Positions 39,317 to 50,680 of a stretch of 64,000 nt of DNA are shown here, one piece after another (within the stretch, counting starts at the first letter, position 1; each line of letters opens with the position of its first letter). The position numbers were made by a program, and so were the translations under genes. The notes under the pieces were generated by a model. The model saw only the letters and a program-made list of their open reading frames with translations, did not search any database and was not told where the DNA came from. The stretch covers positions 1 through 64,000 of the forward strand of contig NZ_CABFMF010000079.1 in the NCBI RefSeq assembly GCF_901875575.1. Direction: 5' to 3'. This DNA is from an uncultured Streptococcus sp. (GTDB taxonomy: Bacteria > Bacillota > Bacilli > Lactobacillales > Streptococcaceae).

Positions 39317-41143
39317 TTAATTTTTTAATTCTGCTAAATCATTGTTAGCGAGGGCTGCTTGTAAATCAGCACGGTAAGCTGCTTTTTCTTCTTCTGTCCA
39401 GTCATAGAATCGTCCCATTTCATCCAGAACTGGCTCTACGATGCTATCCAAGCTGTCACGCATAAAGAGCATATGGTTGGTACGACGAAGAAGGAAGTCA
39501 ACTGGGCTAAGAGTTAACTCATTTCGCATTGCATAGTGAAGAGACAAGGTATCCGCCAAGCTAAGTCCTGGTGCTTGTTCTAAACTATGAGCAAGAGCAA
39601 AGACCTTAGGTACATTTGAACCATAGAGATTTGCTAGGTAATGAGCTTCCTTGCTATCCAAACCACGAGATACTCCGAGCTCAGCAAAAGCTGCGATTTC
39701 TGTATCCACACTTGCTGGGTTCAATTCCCCACCTGAAACAGGGTATGTCTTAGAGTTGATGAGTTTAAAGCTACGGTCAAATTCTGCTTTCAAGATCTCA
39801 AGCACGCGCTCCATAGCCCCCTCTGCCATCTTACGGTAATCTGTAATCTTACCACCAGCAAGGGTCAAGAGGCCATTGTCGTCACGGTCCAAACTAGAAC
39901 CACGAGAAACTGCTGATGGATCCAAGTGTTTCTCAGAAGTACTGCTTTCAAGCTTGCTGACAGCGGCTTCAACATCTTCACGTGTTTTTTCTTTAGAGAG
40001 GTAAGACTCAACAGTTGCAATCAAGTTGTTAAAGCTTTCATCACTGATGGTACCGTTATTTCCACCATTGTAGTCAGAGGCACTGTTCCCTGCAATCAAT
40101 GGACGAAGACCAGCCCAGCTACTTTCAATGTCAGCAACAGTAATGTTTGCATCTGGGAAGCGGTTGTTAACAATACCAAGTAGATAATCTACATCTTCTT
40201 TAGTCACTTTTGGATGTTCTAAATCACCCGTGTAGTCTGTGTCTGTTGTACCGAAGTAAGTCTTGTTTTCACGTGGAAGTACAAAGACCATACGACCATC
40301 TCCCAAACCTGTATCAAAGTAAACTGGTTGAGAAACCTTGATCTTACTTGAATCCACTACCAAGTGAACTCCCTTAGTTGGGCGCATTTGTGAGAATTGT
40401 GTTCCCTTATTAGACAAATTGCGTACTTTATCACTCCAAGGACCTGTTGTATTAATAACAAGGCGTGCCTTAATTTCAAAGACTTGGTCTGTCAAGAGAT
40501 CACGAGCTACCACACCTGTAATCTTGCCACTTTCGTCAAAGAGAAATCCTTCTGCCTTCACATGGTTGGCAATAAGGGCACCATCTTGGTTAGCACGTTT
40601 GATGTTTTCAATCACAAGACGCGCATCGTTGTTACGGAAGTCAAGATAAACTCCGCCTCCTACCAAGCCTTCTCTCTTCAAGTTTGGCTGGCGTTCCAAA
40701 ACTTCTTCCTTGCTCAAAACCTTGTTTGCAGCAGGCGTATTGCTCACACCTGCCAAGAGGTCGTAAAGGTCCATAGCTACTTTCAGACGGAAGAGGCTAA
40801 AGGTCGCTCCATCTTCATCGTAAACTGGCAAGAGCATTGGGTCTGGTTTTGGAATATGAGGCGCAATTTGTTGGACCACTGCACGTTCTGAAACCGTATC
40901 TGATACAACTTCTACGTCAAATTGCTTAAGGTAACGCAGCCCTCCATGAACCAATTTAGTTGAACGGCTAGATGTTCCTTCTGCGAAGTCTTGCATTTCA
41001 ATCAAACCAGTATCTAGACCACTAGCTGCAGCCTGTAAAGCTACACCAGCACCAGTAATCCCCCCACCGATAATCAAGAGATCCAAGGTTCGTTCCTGCA
41101 TTTTTTGAATTGATAATTCACGTGTTTTCTTTGAAAATTCCAT
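39317..41143 (-). CDS. glpO: Alpha-glycerophosphate oxidase
   Basis: An FAD enzyme oxidising glycerol-3-phosphate to DHAP with O2, producing H2O2. It has 608 aa, the usual streptococcal length. Seen: the dinucleotide fold LLIIGGGITGAGVALQAA, GTSSRSTKLVHGGLRYLKQF, and YFGTTDTDY. The protein is cytosolic or membrane-associated and is known in streptococci and enterococci. It lies between glpK and glpF. Confidence 0.96.
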   Translation of the reverse strand: MEFSKKTRELSIQKMQERTLDLLIIGGGITGAGVALQAAASGLDTGLIEMQDFAEGTSSRSTKLVHGGLRYLKQFDVEVVSDTVSERAVVQQIAPHIPKPDPMLLPVYDEDGATFSLFRLKVAMDLYDLLAGVSNTPAANKVLSKEEVLERQPNLKREGLVGGGVYLDFRNNDARLVIENIKRANQDGALIANHVKAEGFLFDESGKITGVVARDLLTDQVFEIKARLVINTTGPWSDKVRNLSNKGTQFSQMRPTKGVHLVVDSSKIKVSQPVYFDTGLGDGRMVFVLPRENKTYFGTTDTDYTGDLEHPKVTKEDVDYLLGIVNNRFPDANITVADIESSWAGLRPLIAGNSASDYNGGNNGTISDESFNNLIATVESYLSKEKTREDVEAAVSKLESSTSEKHLDPSAVSRGSSLDRDDNGLLTLAGGKITDYRKMAEGAMERVLEILKAEFDRSFKLINSKTYPVSGGELNPASVDTEIAAFAELGVSRGLDSKEAHYLANLYGSNVPKVFALAHSLEQAPGLSLADTLSLHYAMRNELTLSPVDFLLRRTNHMLFMRDSLDSIVEPVLDEMGRFYDWTEEEKAAYRADLQAALANNDLAELKN

Positions 41144-41196
41144 ATCTACACACTTTCTAATTAAGTCCTGTCATTGTTGAACTGATCTCGTCAGTA

Positions 41197-42714
<1,518 letters not shown>

Positions 42715-42753
42715 TCATAAAGATCTTGAGGATGTCTCCTCTTTACACTAACT

Positions 42754-42777
42754 AGTATACAAAATAAAGCGTTTTCC
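42754..42777 (-). promoter_or_regulatory. glp operon -10 and candidate cre site
   Basis: TATACT (42754-42759) is a good -10 without a matching -35. Directly upstream GGAAAACGCTTTAT (42764-42777) fits 11 of 14 positions of the cre consensus and overlaps the -35 zone. This suggests CcpA repression and need for an activator, probably the divergent-side Mga-like regulator. Confidence 0.5.
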
Positions 42778-42862
42778 TGTTTATCAACTTTTTTTAATTT
42801 TTAAAAAAATGTGAGGAGATTGTGTAAATTTCACAAAAAAAGACCTAGTTTCACTAAGCCTT

Positions 42863-44290
42863 TTAGCTAAAGAGTAACTGACGAATAGCTGCCAAATCTT
42901 CCAAATCCAAGTCGTTTTTTAAATAATAAATCGGAGTCTGTTCTTTCTTATGAACCGGGTTATTTGTAACCAGTATATCGTAATGGCGAGTAGGATTATA
43001 GACTTCTATTGTAATAAAACGATTGTATTCTAAATAACGTTTCAAAATAGCTGACATTCTCGAAAAGACAAGAAAACCAGAGGTTAAATCTAGGCCAATC
43101 TTCATATGTTGGCCACCATTTTCAGCCATATATTCCATCAACTGGAGCCATTCCCAGATAATCTTTTTATCCAGGTCTGTTCCCTTATGAAAAGCAGGCA
43201 AAGCATTAAAAATATCCTCTGCTGTATTTCTAAAATCATGCTCCATCAGCAAATAAGGATGACGATTGTCTAGCTGATACTTGTATTTATCCTGCAAGAT
43301 ATACCCCTTATATAGGTAAACTTGACCACAAAGTTGACTAAGTTCATAAGTGATGTAATCTTCTGTATATTCTCCAAGTAAGTCCTTTTTCTTCATTTCT
43401 TGTATCATCTGCGTCAAAAGATCTGCAAGCTGACCACCAAAACCAAGGATATACTCCATACTATGAAGGGGTAAAATACGATGAGAGAGAAGAAAAGAGA
43501 AGAAAATCATCATCTCACCATCTTCAGATCCCAAAGGAAGATGTTGTCCAGCAAAAAAGGAAGTAGCTTTTCTCAGTAACCGAATGTAAAAAATATTATC
43601 AAAATACCCACGCATTTTTTCTTCTATAACTTGAAACTGGCAGGCGTTCACTCGAAGACGCTGTTGACTAATGTGATTCCACAAAACCAAGTCCAATTTC
43701 TGACCTGAAGATAAGCTAGCACCACAGATTTCTTCTAGTATAGCAATCTCCTGCTTTCTCGCAGGCTTTTGCATATGCATTTCCCACTCCTTGCCAGACC
43801 AAATCTTGCGGAAAAGACAGAAATAAAAGTAACGAATCTGATGTTCTGGGCCTCGCAAACGACCGTTTTGAATAGACAAGTCAAATTCTGATAAAATATG
43901 ATTTAAACTTGATAAATGGCGACCAAGCGTTGCCTCACTAATCATCAATTCTTGAGATAATTGATGGGCTAAAAACTGCTGATGATAGAGGAGATAAACT
44001 AAAATTTGGTATTTTATGGCATTTTCCAAGAATAAGCTCCGAATTTCTCGCCCTTTGACTGCAGGACCAATTGATAAACTCAAAATTTCATCAGCCAAGC
44101 GAATTTTCAGATCCAAGCCTTTTTCCTGAGCCTTGTCGTTGAACAAGACGACATACTTGGTCAAGGTTGCTTTTGAAAATCCAGTTTCTTCCATTGCTTG
44201 CTTGACAGTCGTCTGGGATTCTTGTAATAAAAAGGAAAGTACTAAAAATTGACCAGATTCTGCTTTTTCCATCAAGTCGCCTAAATACAT
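42863..44290 (-). CDS. Mga-like helix-turn-helix regulator upstream of glpK
   Basis: A 475-aa regulator with two N-terminal helix-turn-helix units (TTVKQAMEETGFSKATLTKY, residues 27-46, and LSQELMISEATLGRHLSSL near 105), followed by a long helical region resembling the PRD-like and EIIB-like parts of Mga/AtxA-type regulators. The C-terminal segment YDILVTNNP looks like a degenerate EIIB domain. It is encoded just upstream of glpK in the same direction and probably activates the glp genes; this is inferred from position. GGGG lies 9 nt before ATG 44290. Confidence 0.82.
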   Translation of the reverse strand: MYLGDLMEKAESGQFLVLSFLLQESQTTVKQAMEETGFSKATLTKYVVLFNDKAQEKGLDLKIRLADEILSLSIGPAVKGREIRSLFLENAIKYQILVYLLYHQQFLAHQLSQELMISEATLGRHLSSLNHILSEFDLSIQNGRLRGPEHQIRYFYFCLFRKIWSGKEWEMHMQKPARKQEIAILEEICGASLSSGQKLDLVLWNHISQQRLRVNACQFQVIEEKMRGYFDNIFYIRLLRKATSFFAGQHLPLGSEDGEMMIFFSFLLSHRILPLHSMEYILGFGGQLADLLTQMIQEMKKKDLLGEYTEDYITYELSQLCGQVYLYKGYILQDKYKYQLDNRHPYLLMEHDFRNTAEDIFNALPAFHKGTDLDKKIIWEWLQLMEYMAENGGQHMKIGLDLTSGFLVFSRMSAILKRYLEYNRFITIEVYNPTRHYDILVTNNPVHKKEQTPIYYLKNDLDLEDLAAIRQLLFS

Positions 44291-44438
44291 TTGTTACCCC
44301 TTTCATTTTCTCCCTTTAGCATAACACAAATCTTAAAAATCATGAAATAATCTGTTCATTTTTTTCTTTAAATCCCTACTCAAAACTAGAATATAGCTAG
44401 AAACAATAAACACATGGCACCCTCTTTAGTCCTTTTTA

Positions 44439-44447
44439 TGCTAAAAT
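44439..44447 (+). promoter_or_regulatory. Extended -10 promoter of hslO
   Basis: TGCTAAAAT is a good extended -10. It ends only 7 bp before the hslO ATG at 44455, so the transcript would begin at or near the start codon. No ribosome binding site is visible. Confidence 0.6.
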
Positions 44448-44454
44448 AGTAGCT

Positions 44455-45327
44455 ATGGATAAAATTATTAAAACAATATCAGCAAGTGGGACTTTTCGTG
44501 CCTTTGTGCTCGATAGCACTGAGACCGTCCGTGAAGCTCAAGAAAAACATCAAACGCAGGCCAGCTCAACTGTAGCACTTGGTCGCACACTTATCGCTAG
44601 CCAGATTCTCGCAGCAAATGAGAAAGGAAATACAAAACTAACTGTTAAAGTACTAGGATCTAGCTCACTTGGTGCCATCATCACTGTTGCAGATACCAAG
44701 GGGAACGTAAAAGGCTACGTTCAAAATCCTGGAGTGGACATCAAAAAAACAGCAACTGGCGAAGTACTCGTAGGTCCTTTTGTCGGCAATGGCCAATTCC
44801 TCGTTATCACAGACTACGGCATTGGGAATCCTTATACTTCCTTGACCCCACTCATCTCTGGAGAGATTGGGGAAGACCTTGCTTTCTACCTAACAGAAAG
44901 CCAACAAACCCCTTCAGCAGTTGGACTCAATGTCCTCTTGGACAAGGATGACAAGGTCAAGGTTGCAGGTGGTTTCCTAGTCCAAGTGTTACCAGGTGCC
45001 AAAGAAAAAGAGATTGCCCGCTTTGAAAAACGCATCCAAGAAATGCCTGCTATCTCAACACTTCTTGAAAGTGAAGATCATATTGAAGCGCTTCTAAAAG
45101 CTATCTATGGGGACGAACCCTATAAACGTTTATCTGAAGAAGACATCCGTTTTGAGTGCGACTGCAGTCACGACCGCTTTATGAATGCCCTTGCTAGCCT
45201 TCCAAGTTCAGATCTTCAAGAAATGAAAGAGGAAGACCACGGTGCAGAAATCACTTGTCAATTCTGCCAAACAACCTACAACTTTGACGATAATGACTTG
45301 GAGGAACTCATTCGTGAAAAATCTTAA
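44455..45327 (+). CDS. hslO: Hsp33 redox-regulated chaperone
   Basis: A holdase activated by oxidative unfolding. The 290-aa protein has the family N-terminal fold ([28 protein letters not shown]) and the C-terminal redox switch CxC...CxxC ([10 protein letters not shown], then [10 protein letters not shown]) that binds zinc when reduced. H2O2 production by neighbouring GlpO makes oxidative stress relevant, though the link is inference. Its end overlaps the dusB start by 14 bp. Confidence 0.96.
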   Translation: MDKIIKTISASGTFRAFVLDSTETVREAQEKHQTQASSTVALGRTLIASQILAANEKGNTKLTVKVLGSSSLGAIITVADTKGNVKGYVQNPGVDIKKTATGEVLVGPFVGNGQFLVITDYGIGNPYTSLTPLISGEIGEDLAFYLTESQQTPSAVGLNVLLDKDDKVKVAGGFLVQVLPGAKEKEIARFEKRIQEMPAISTLLESEDHIEALLKAIYGDEPYKRLSEEDIRFECDCSHDRFMNALASLPSSDLQEMKEEDHGAEITCQFCQTTYNFDDNDLEELIREKS

Positions 45328-46294
45328 TACACCTTTTATGATTGGCAATGTTGAGATTCCCAATCGTACTGTTTTAGCACCCATGGCTGGCGTGACCAAC
45401 TCAGCCTTTCGTACCATTGCAAAAGAGCTTGGAGCTGGACTCGTTGTCATGGAAATGGTGTCTGACAAAGGAATTCAATACAACAATGAAAAAACTCTTC
45501 ACATGCTCCACATTGATGAGGGAGAAAACCCAGTTTCTATTCAACTTTTTGGTAGCGATGAAGATAGTCTCGCGCGCGCAGCAGAATTCATTCAGGAAAA
45601 TACCAAAACCGATATCGTCGATATCAATATGGGATGCCCTGTAAACAAAATTGTGAAAAACGAAGCGGGAGCTATGTGGCTCAAGGATCCAGACAAAATC
45701 TACTCTATCATCAACAAGGTCCAATCTGTTCTTGATATTCCCCTCACAGTTAAAATGCGTACCGGCTGGGCTGATCCTTCTCTAGCAGTAGAGAATGCTC
45801 TTGCTGCTGAGGCAGCAGGTGTCTCCGCCCTTGCCATGCATGGCCGTACCCGTGAGCAAATGTATACAGGTCACGCAGACCTTGAAACCCTTCACAAGGT
45901 CGCTCAAGCTCTGACCAAGATTCCATTCATCGCTAATGGTGATATCCGCACTGTTCAAGAAGCTAAACAACGTATCGAAGAAGTAGGTGCTGACGCTGTC
46001 ATGATTGGACGAGCTGCTATGGGCAATCCTTACCTCTTCAACCAAATCAACCATTACTTTGAAACAGGGGAAATTCTACCTGATTTGACCTTTGAAGACA
46101 AGATGAAAATCGCCTATGAGCATCTAACACGCTTGATTAATCTCAAAGGAGAAAATGTTGCAGTCCGTGAATTCCGTGGACTAGCACCTCACTATCTCCG
46201 TGGAACATCTGGCGCTGCCAAACTCCGTGGGGCTATTTCACAAGCCAGCACTTTGGCAGAAATTGAAGCCCTCTTGCAATTGGAAAAAGCTTAA
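45314..46294 (+). CDS. dusB: tRNA-dihydrouridine synthase
   Basis: An FMN enzyme reducing uridines in tRNA. Landmarks are [14 protein letters not shown], the catalytic Cys108 in [19 protein letters not shown] and the IANGDI and [12 protein letters not shown] phosphate-binding segments. I chose GTG 45314 because GGAGG lies 9 nt upstream; the longer frame from 45242 lies entirely inside hslO. The product has 326 aa. The last 276 bp (46019-46294) recur at 54253-54528. The adjacent hydrolase gene begins 2 bp after its stop. Confidence 0.95.
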   Translation: MKNLNTPFMIGNVEIPNRTVLAPMAGVTNSAFRTIAKELGAGLVVMEMVSDKGIQYNNEKTLHMLHIDEGENPVSIQLFGSDEDSLARAAEFIQENTKTDIVDINMGCPVNKIVKNEAGAMWLKDPDKIYSIINKVQSVLDIPLTVKMRTGWADPSLAVENALAAEAAGVSALAMHGRTREQMYTGHADLETLHKVAQALTKIPFIANGDIRTVQEAKQRIEEVGADAVMIGRAAMGNPYLFNQINHYFETGEILPDLTFEDKMKIAYEHLTRLINLKGENVAVREFRGLAPHYLRGTSGAAKLRGAISQASTLAEIEALLQLEKA

Positions 46295-46295
46295 A

Positions 46296-46847
46296 ATGGT
46301 TCATACTGCTCTACTGGTTATCGATATGCAAAAAGCATTTGATAGACCTATCTGGGGAGAACGCAATAACCCTCAAGCTGAACATCAAGCATTGAGAGTA
46401 CTTGCATATTTTCGTAAACATGCTCTTCCAGTCTTACATGTTCAACACATATCTGACAATCCCCAGTCGCAATTTCATAACAAACAAAATCAGGAGTTTA
46501 AAAGTGGATTTGAACCAGTTGCCTCAGAACCTGTCTTTCAAAAAACGGTTAATAGCGCCTTTATTGGAACAAATCTTGAAACATATTTACGAAAAAATCA
46601 GATTTGTCATTTAGTCATTGTTGGCTTGACTCTGCCTCATTGTGTATCTACTACGACACGAATGGCAGCAAATCTTGGTTTTGAAGTCACTCTACTAGCA
46701 GATGCTACTGCCAGTTTTACCCTATCTAACAAAAACGGTCAGACCATCCCTCCTGAAACTATCCACGAGATTAATCTCCTCTCTCTACAAGATGAGTTTG
46801 CTCGAATTCTTACTACAGAAGAATTTTTAACCCAAGTACAAGTATAA
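46296..46847 (+). CDS. Isochorismatase-family cysteine hydrolase
   Basis: A 183-aa member of the isochorismatase/nicotinamidase superfamily with the catalytic triad visible as Asp10 (LLVIDMQKAF), Lys83 (FQKTVNSAF) and Cys116 (GLTLPHCVSTTTR). The substrate is not predictable; nicotinamide or another amide are possible. ATG 46296 follows the dusB stop by 1 bp; the longer frame would run through dusB. It is the first gene of the block bracketed by dusB 3' repeats and is probably co-transcribed with dusB. Confidence 0.85.
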   Translation: MVHTALLVIDMQKAFDRPIWGERNNPQAEHQALRVLAYFRKHALPVLHVQHISDNPQSQFHNKQNQEFKSGFEPVASEPVFQKTVNSAFIGTNLETYLRKNQICHLVIVGLTLPHCVSTTTRMAANLGFEVTLLADATASFTLSNKNGQTIPPETIHEINLLSLQDEFARILTTEEFLTQVQV

Positions 46848-46850
46848 AAT

Positions 46851-46886
46851 AATCCGTCAACTCTTATTGAGCTGACGGATTTTCTT
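46851..46886 (+). terminator. Terminator after the isochorismatase gene
   Basis: AATCCGTCA (46851-46859) pairs with TGACGGATT (46873-46881), extended by CTC/GAG, followed by TTCTTT. It ends the hslO-dusB transcript. Confidence 0.85.
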
Positions 46887-46953
46887 TGAGTATTAGAACT
46901 GATGATTAACAATTATTCATAAAGGTCTATAGATTCAGTCAGAACTGACCATA

Positions 46954-49221
46954 CTAGTCTACCCCCTTTAGAGCGCTAATCATGTCAATCTTTCTCATAC
47001 GAAGACTAATAAAATAAGCAGTCCCTAAAGATGTAAACCAGACCAATAACGTAGCAGAAGCAAGGACATACATACTGACATGAGCGGTATACTCAATTCG
47101 AATCGTCGAAAATGTTGCTACATATTCTTTCAAAAACCATATGCCTAAAGGAATTCCTACTAGCCACCCAATAAAGGTAGTTAGTATAGTCTCAAAAAGA
47201 GTTACCATCTGTAGATATTGATTAGAAAATCCTAATACTTGCAGTGTAGCATAGTCTCTCATTCTCTCTACAAAGTTTAAAGAACCTAGATTATAGAGAA
47301 CAATAATAACAAGTAATAAAGCAAAGCCAATAATCATTAGAAATACACTCATTAAACTAGCTACAAAATCATAGGCATTTTTTTCTTGGCTCCCTTTTTC
47401 AATGACAGATAGAACACCTTTGTCTTGCTTAATAGTATCTTGGTCCACCTCTGACCCAACTAATAAAGTACGGGGAGTAAAATCTCCCCCTGCTTTTTCA
47501 AAGACTCTAGCATGAAGATAAGCCCCTTGATTGGTTTCACTTGTGACAATCCCTTTTACTTCAAACTTGTAAGTATGACCATCTTGATAAGGAGTTACAG
47601 TTAAAAAATCTCCGACTTTAATACCTGCCAAACGGGCAAATGATCTAGTTACATACAAACCATCATCTTTCAAAGATTCAGCACTCTCTGTTTTTGCTTG
47701 TATCATATCTCCATCATCAAATATAATCAATAAACGGTTGTATCCATCATCTGGACTAAAATGTGCTTGTGAAATTTGTACACCTTGCCCACCATATTTA
47801 GACTTAGAAGTAGGATAATCCGCCACAGTCAGTCGTTTTGAGTAAGAAAAATCTTCATTATATGCCTTATCAACAAGATGATTCATAGATACAGGCATAC
47901 CAATTCCAGCAATCAGTAACATCATACTTCCTGCAACTCCCACGATTCCCATCAAAACTCGAATACGATTAAACGAGGCATCCCGAATTGCCCATCTTGA
48001 AGGATAAGAAATCCGTTGCCAGATAGAGGAAAATCTTTCCACAAAGACAGGTTTAGCAAGTTTTTCTTTACCTCTTAAAAATATTGCTGGTAAGCCTCTA
48101 GCTGACTCTCTAGAAGCTAAATAGGCAGCTAAAATACAAATAATAATGACTACAATACCAACAACTATTGATGAAGATGAATAAGAGATTTGCCATTTTG
48201 GAAGTGTAAACATTGACTTTTGAGTTTCTAGTACAAACCATGACATCAAGGGAGATATAGCAAATCCTGTGAAACTTCCTAATAAACTGACTACTAAGCC
48301 AAATAAAATATAATGTAAACTGATAGCCTGATTTGAAAAACCTAAAGCCTTTAATACAGCAATCTCTTTTGTTTGGCCATCAATCAAACGCTGAATGGTT
48401 GTAAACATAGCTAAAATAGCTAACAAAATAAAGATAAAAGAAAATAAGTAAGATAAATTTCTAATTTGCCCAACTCGATCGGTAGCTTCTGATATTTCAG
48501 TTAAACTTTTTTGATCTTGATAAGAAACTAAATCGCCCCCAAAAATAGACTCTAAATCTCCTCGCAAATCTATCTTAGAGCCATAAATTTCTAAGGCATT
48601 ATCTGACGATAAACCCAGAATTCCTTTTGCAATTTCATTATCTGCAATATAACCGTAGGCATCATTATCAGGATTTGGAGCGATATATTCCATACTACCT
48701 GTAAAATAAATCTTATCTGTCGCCTGAACAAATCCTACAATTTCTAAATCTGTCTGTTTCCCTCTTGATGAAATAGAAATTAGATCTCCAATCTGTAATT
48801 GATTCTTCTTAGCATAATTCCCATCAATCCAAATCGAATCTTGTTTTCCTTCAGAAAAAGGACTTCCTTCTGTTACTGTAACCAGTTGATTATCTGTAAT
48901 CGTTTCAAGATTGATTCGTCCGTCAGTCTTGTCTAAACGGACAATATTAGCAAAGCCTTTCTTTTTACTGATAACTTTTTCAACAGAAGATAATAGTTCA
49001 ACCTGCTTAATTTTTGATTCATCAATTTGTCTCGCTTGAACCCAAACAACAGGAAGTTCAGATTGTTTCAAATAACTCTCTAGACTCTTTTCAAGTCCAT
49101 GCCAAGCTCCTTGTAGCCCTACAAAGATTAATACACTTAATAGAGACATCAGAAAAACAGAGAAAAATTGTTGCCAGTTTTGCCGAAGATCTCTTAATAA
49201 TTTTATATGAAGATACCTCAT
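46954..49221 (-). CDS. FtsX/MacB-type ABC transporter permease
   Basis: A 755-aa protein with two FtsX-type modules. An N-terminal anchor (FFSVFLMSLLSVLIFVGL, about 19-36) is followed by a large extracellular domain. Three membrane segments lie at about 255-370 with the typical VLKALGFSNQAI coupling helix. A second extracellular domain and three C-terminal membrane segments with LQVLGFSNQYLQMVTLFE follow. It overlaps the ATPase gene by 4 bp. Such pairs export or sense peptides, lipids or antibiotics, often under control of an adjacent two-component system, as here. Substrate unknown. Confidence 0.88.
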   Translation of the reverse strand: MRYLHIKLLRDLRQNWQQFFSVFLMSLLSVLIFVGLQGAWHGLEKSLESYLKQSELPVVWVQARQIDESKIKQVELLSSVEKVISKKKGFANIVRLDKTDGRINLETITDNQLVTVTEGSPFSEGKQDSIWIDGNYAKKNQLQIGDLISISSRGKQTDLEIVGFVQATDKIYFTGSMEYIAPNPDNDAYGYIADNEIAKGILGLSSDNALEIYGSKIDLRGDLESIFGGDLVSYQDQKSLTEISEATDRVGQIRNLSYLFSFIFILLAILAMFTTIQRLIDGQTKEIAVLKALGFSNQAISLHYILFGLVVSLLGSFTGFAISPLMSWFVLETQKSMFTLPKWQISYSSSSIVVGIVVIIICILAAYLASRESARGLPAIFLRGKEKLAKPVFVERFSSIWQRISYPSRWAIRDASFNRIRVLMGIVGVAGSMMLLIAGIGMPVSMNHLVDKAYNEDFSYSKRLTVADYPTSKSKYGGQGVQISQAHFSPDDGYNRLLIIFDDGDMIQAKTESAESLKDDGLYVTRSFARLAGIKVGDFLTVTPYQDGHTYKFEVKGIVTSETNQGAYLHARVFEKAGGDFTPRTLLVGSEVDQDTIKQDKGVLSVIEKGSQEKNAYDFVASLMSVFLMIIGFALLLVIIVLYNLGSLNFVERMRDYATLQVLGFSNQYLQMVTLFETILTTFIGWLVGIPLGIWFLKEYVATFSTIRIEYTAHVSMYVLASATLLVWFTSLGTAYFISLRMRKIDMISALKGVD

Positions 49222-49895
49222 TCCAGCACCTCCTCATTATTCTCTATTTTTTCAATACTTCCATCTTTCAAATATATCACTCGATCTGCAAATTTAGCAA
49301 ACTCTCTATTATGTGTAACCATTACAACTGCAGCATTCCCATTTCTAGAAACTTCCTTCAATAAAGTTAAAATACTATCACCTGTCTTTGAATCTAACGC
49401 TCCTGTAGGTTCATCACACAATAATAGACTAGGCTCTTTAGCCAATGCCCTTGCAATTGATACACGTTGCATTTCACCTCCAGAAAGTTGATTAGGAAAA
49501 TTATTTTTTCTATGGAGTAAACCAACTTGATCTAAATACATATCGATTTCTTTATTGTTTTTCACTAAATTGGCTGCAATACCTATATTCTCCTTGGCTG
49601 TTAAACTTGGAACTAAATTATAAAATTGAAAAACAAAACCAATTTTATCTTTTCGATAAGCAGATAATTCCTTGTCTGTAAATTTTGTTACTAGTTCCTC
49701 ATCAAATATAAAGGTTCCCGATGTCGCACGATCCATCCCACCAAGTAAATTTAGTAACGTACTTTTCCCTGAACCTGATGGACCTAAAATAACTGTAAAT
49801 TTCCCTTTCTCAATAGAAAAACTAACTTGATCCAAAGCACGAACTTCTTGATCTCCTACCTTATAAATCTTACTAATATTTTGAAACTGAATCAT
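49218..49895 (-). CDS. ABC transporter ATP-binding protein (LolD/MacB type)
   Basis: The 225-aa ATPase has all motifs: Walker A GPSGSGKST (35-43), Q-loop FVFQFYNLVPSLTA, signature LSGGEMQRVSIARAL, Walker B LLLCDEPTGALD and the H-loop VMVTHNREFA. It is coupled to the FtsX-type permease by a 4-bp overlap and begins 8 bp after the AAA_28-type gene, so the exporter and two upstream genes form one operon. Confidence 0.93.
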   Translation of the reverse strand: MIQFQNISKIYKVGDQEVRALDQVSFSIEKGKFTVILGPSGSGKSTLLNLLGGMDRATSGTFIFDEELVTKFTDKELSAYRKDKIGFVFQFYNLVPSLTAKENIGIAANLVKNNKEIDMYLDQVGLLHRKNNFPNQLSGGEMQRVSIARALAKEPSLLLCDEPTGALDSKTGDSILTLLKEVSRNGNAAVVMVTHNREFAKFADRVIYLKDGSIEKIENNEEVLE

Positions 49896-49903
49896 ACATA
49901 CTC

Positions 49904-50680
49904 CTAATATCTTGTCATAAATTTTATTTTTTCCTTTAATGTAGGCTCTTCATACTGTTCTATGATACGTTTAGATACTGCTTCCCTGTTTTCTCGTATA
50001 ACCTTTTCAGCTAAGGAAATAGCCTCATCTACTGGAACAACTATTGGCAACTCATAATGTTGAATGATTTGATTTAACCGTTCTTCCTGACTACCTTTGA
50101 CGCAATAAGGTGTCAGACCCAAATTCCTATAAGCTTCATATAATTCCTCATCTGATAAATTCCGATACTCTTCAGATACTGGTCTATGCCCATCTGGATC
50201 CATTGCAAACTCTACTGGTAGATGGACAACATCTGTATACCACAATTTCGCATGATTCTTAGAGACAACTCCATAAGCAGTCAAATATTTTTTGAAAAAT
50301 GTTCGACCAGGAATACCTAAAATAGATTTCATCAGTCGATGAATGAATGCTGAGCCTGGATTAATTCCTACCCTCATTCGAACAGTCCCGTAAATCCATT
50401 CATTCAATACTGAACCATCTGATAGAAAACTTCCATGTTCCTTGTATAAAATTCCTTCTGTACGAATTCTCTCCTCAAAACGCTTTAGTCCTAGTGCCAT
50501 CAATTCAGTTGATGACATATCCTGAAATCTTCTGCCAGGATATAAATCTGTCAAAATTTCCCTCGCAGACAAAGCGTCGATTAAGGGAAGTCCCGTTGCA
50601 ATCGAAAGAGCTGTAGCAGTTGTTGTCTTACCTGTAGAATAAGTGCCTGATATGACTAACCTTAATTCTCTATTTCCCAT
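49904..50680 (-). CDS. AAA_28-type P-loop ATPase/kinase
   Basis: A 258-aa protein with Walker A GTYSTGKTT near residue 12 and the layout of the AAA_28 group, which includes the ribosylnicotinamide kinase domain of NadR. A Walker B or catalytic Asp may lie in SFLSDGSVLNEWIYG. The rest is soluble and helical with no membrane segment. ATG 50680 shares one base with the preceding stop (TGATG) and GGAGG lies 9 nt upstream; a GTG one codon earlier is an alternative. The enzymatic role is unknown; the position in an ABC exporter operon suggests modification of a small molecule or a regulatory role. Confidence 0.7.
   Translation of the reverse strand: MGNRELRLVISGTYSTGKTTTATALSIATGLPLIDALSAREILTDLYPGRRFQDMSSTELMALGLKRFEERIRTEGILYKEHGSFLSDGSVLNEWIYGTVRMRVGINPGSAFIHRLMKSILGIPGRTFFKKYLTAYGVVSKNHAKLWYTDVVHLPVEFAMDPDGHRPVSEEYRNLSDEELYEAYRNLGLTPYCVKGSQEERLNQIIQHYELPIVVPVDEAISLAEKVIRENREAVSKRIIEQYEEPTLKEKIKFMTRY

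Noticed and set aside
44091..44306. 71-codon minus-strand open frame at the start of the Mga-like gene
   Set aside because: It overlaps the well-supported regulator in another frame and shows no features of its own.
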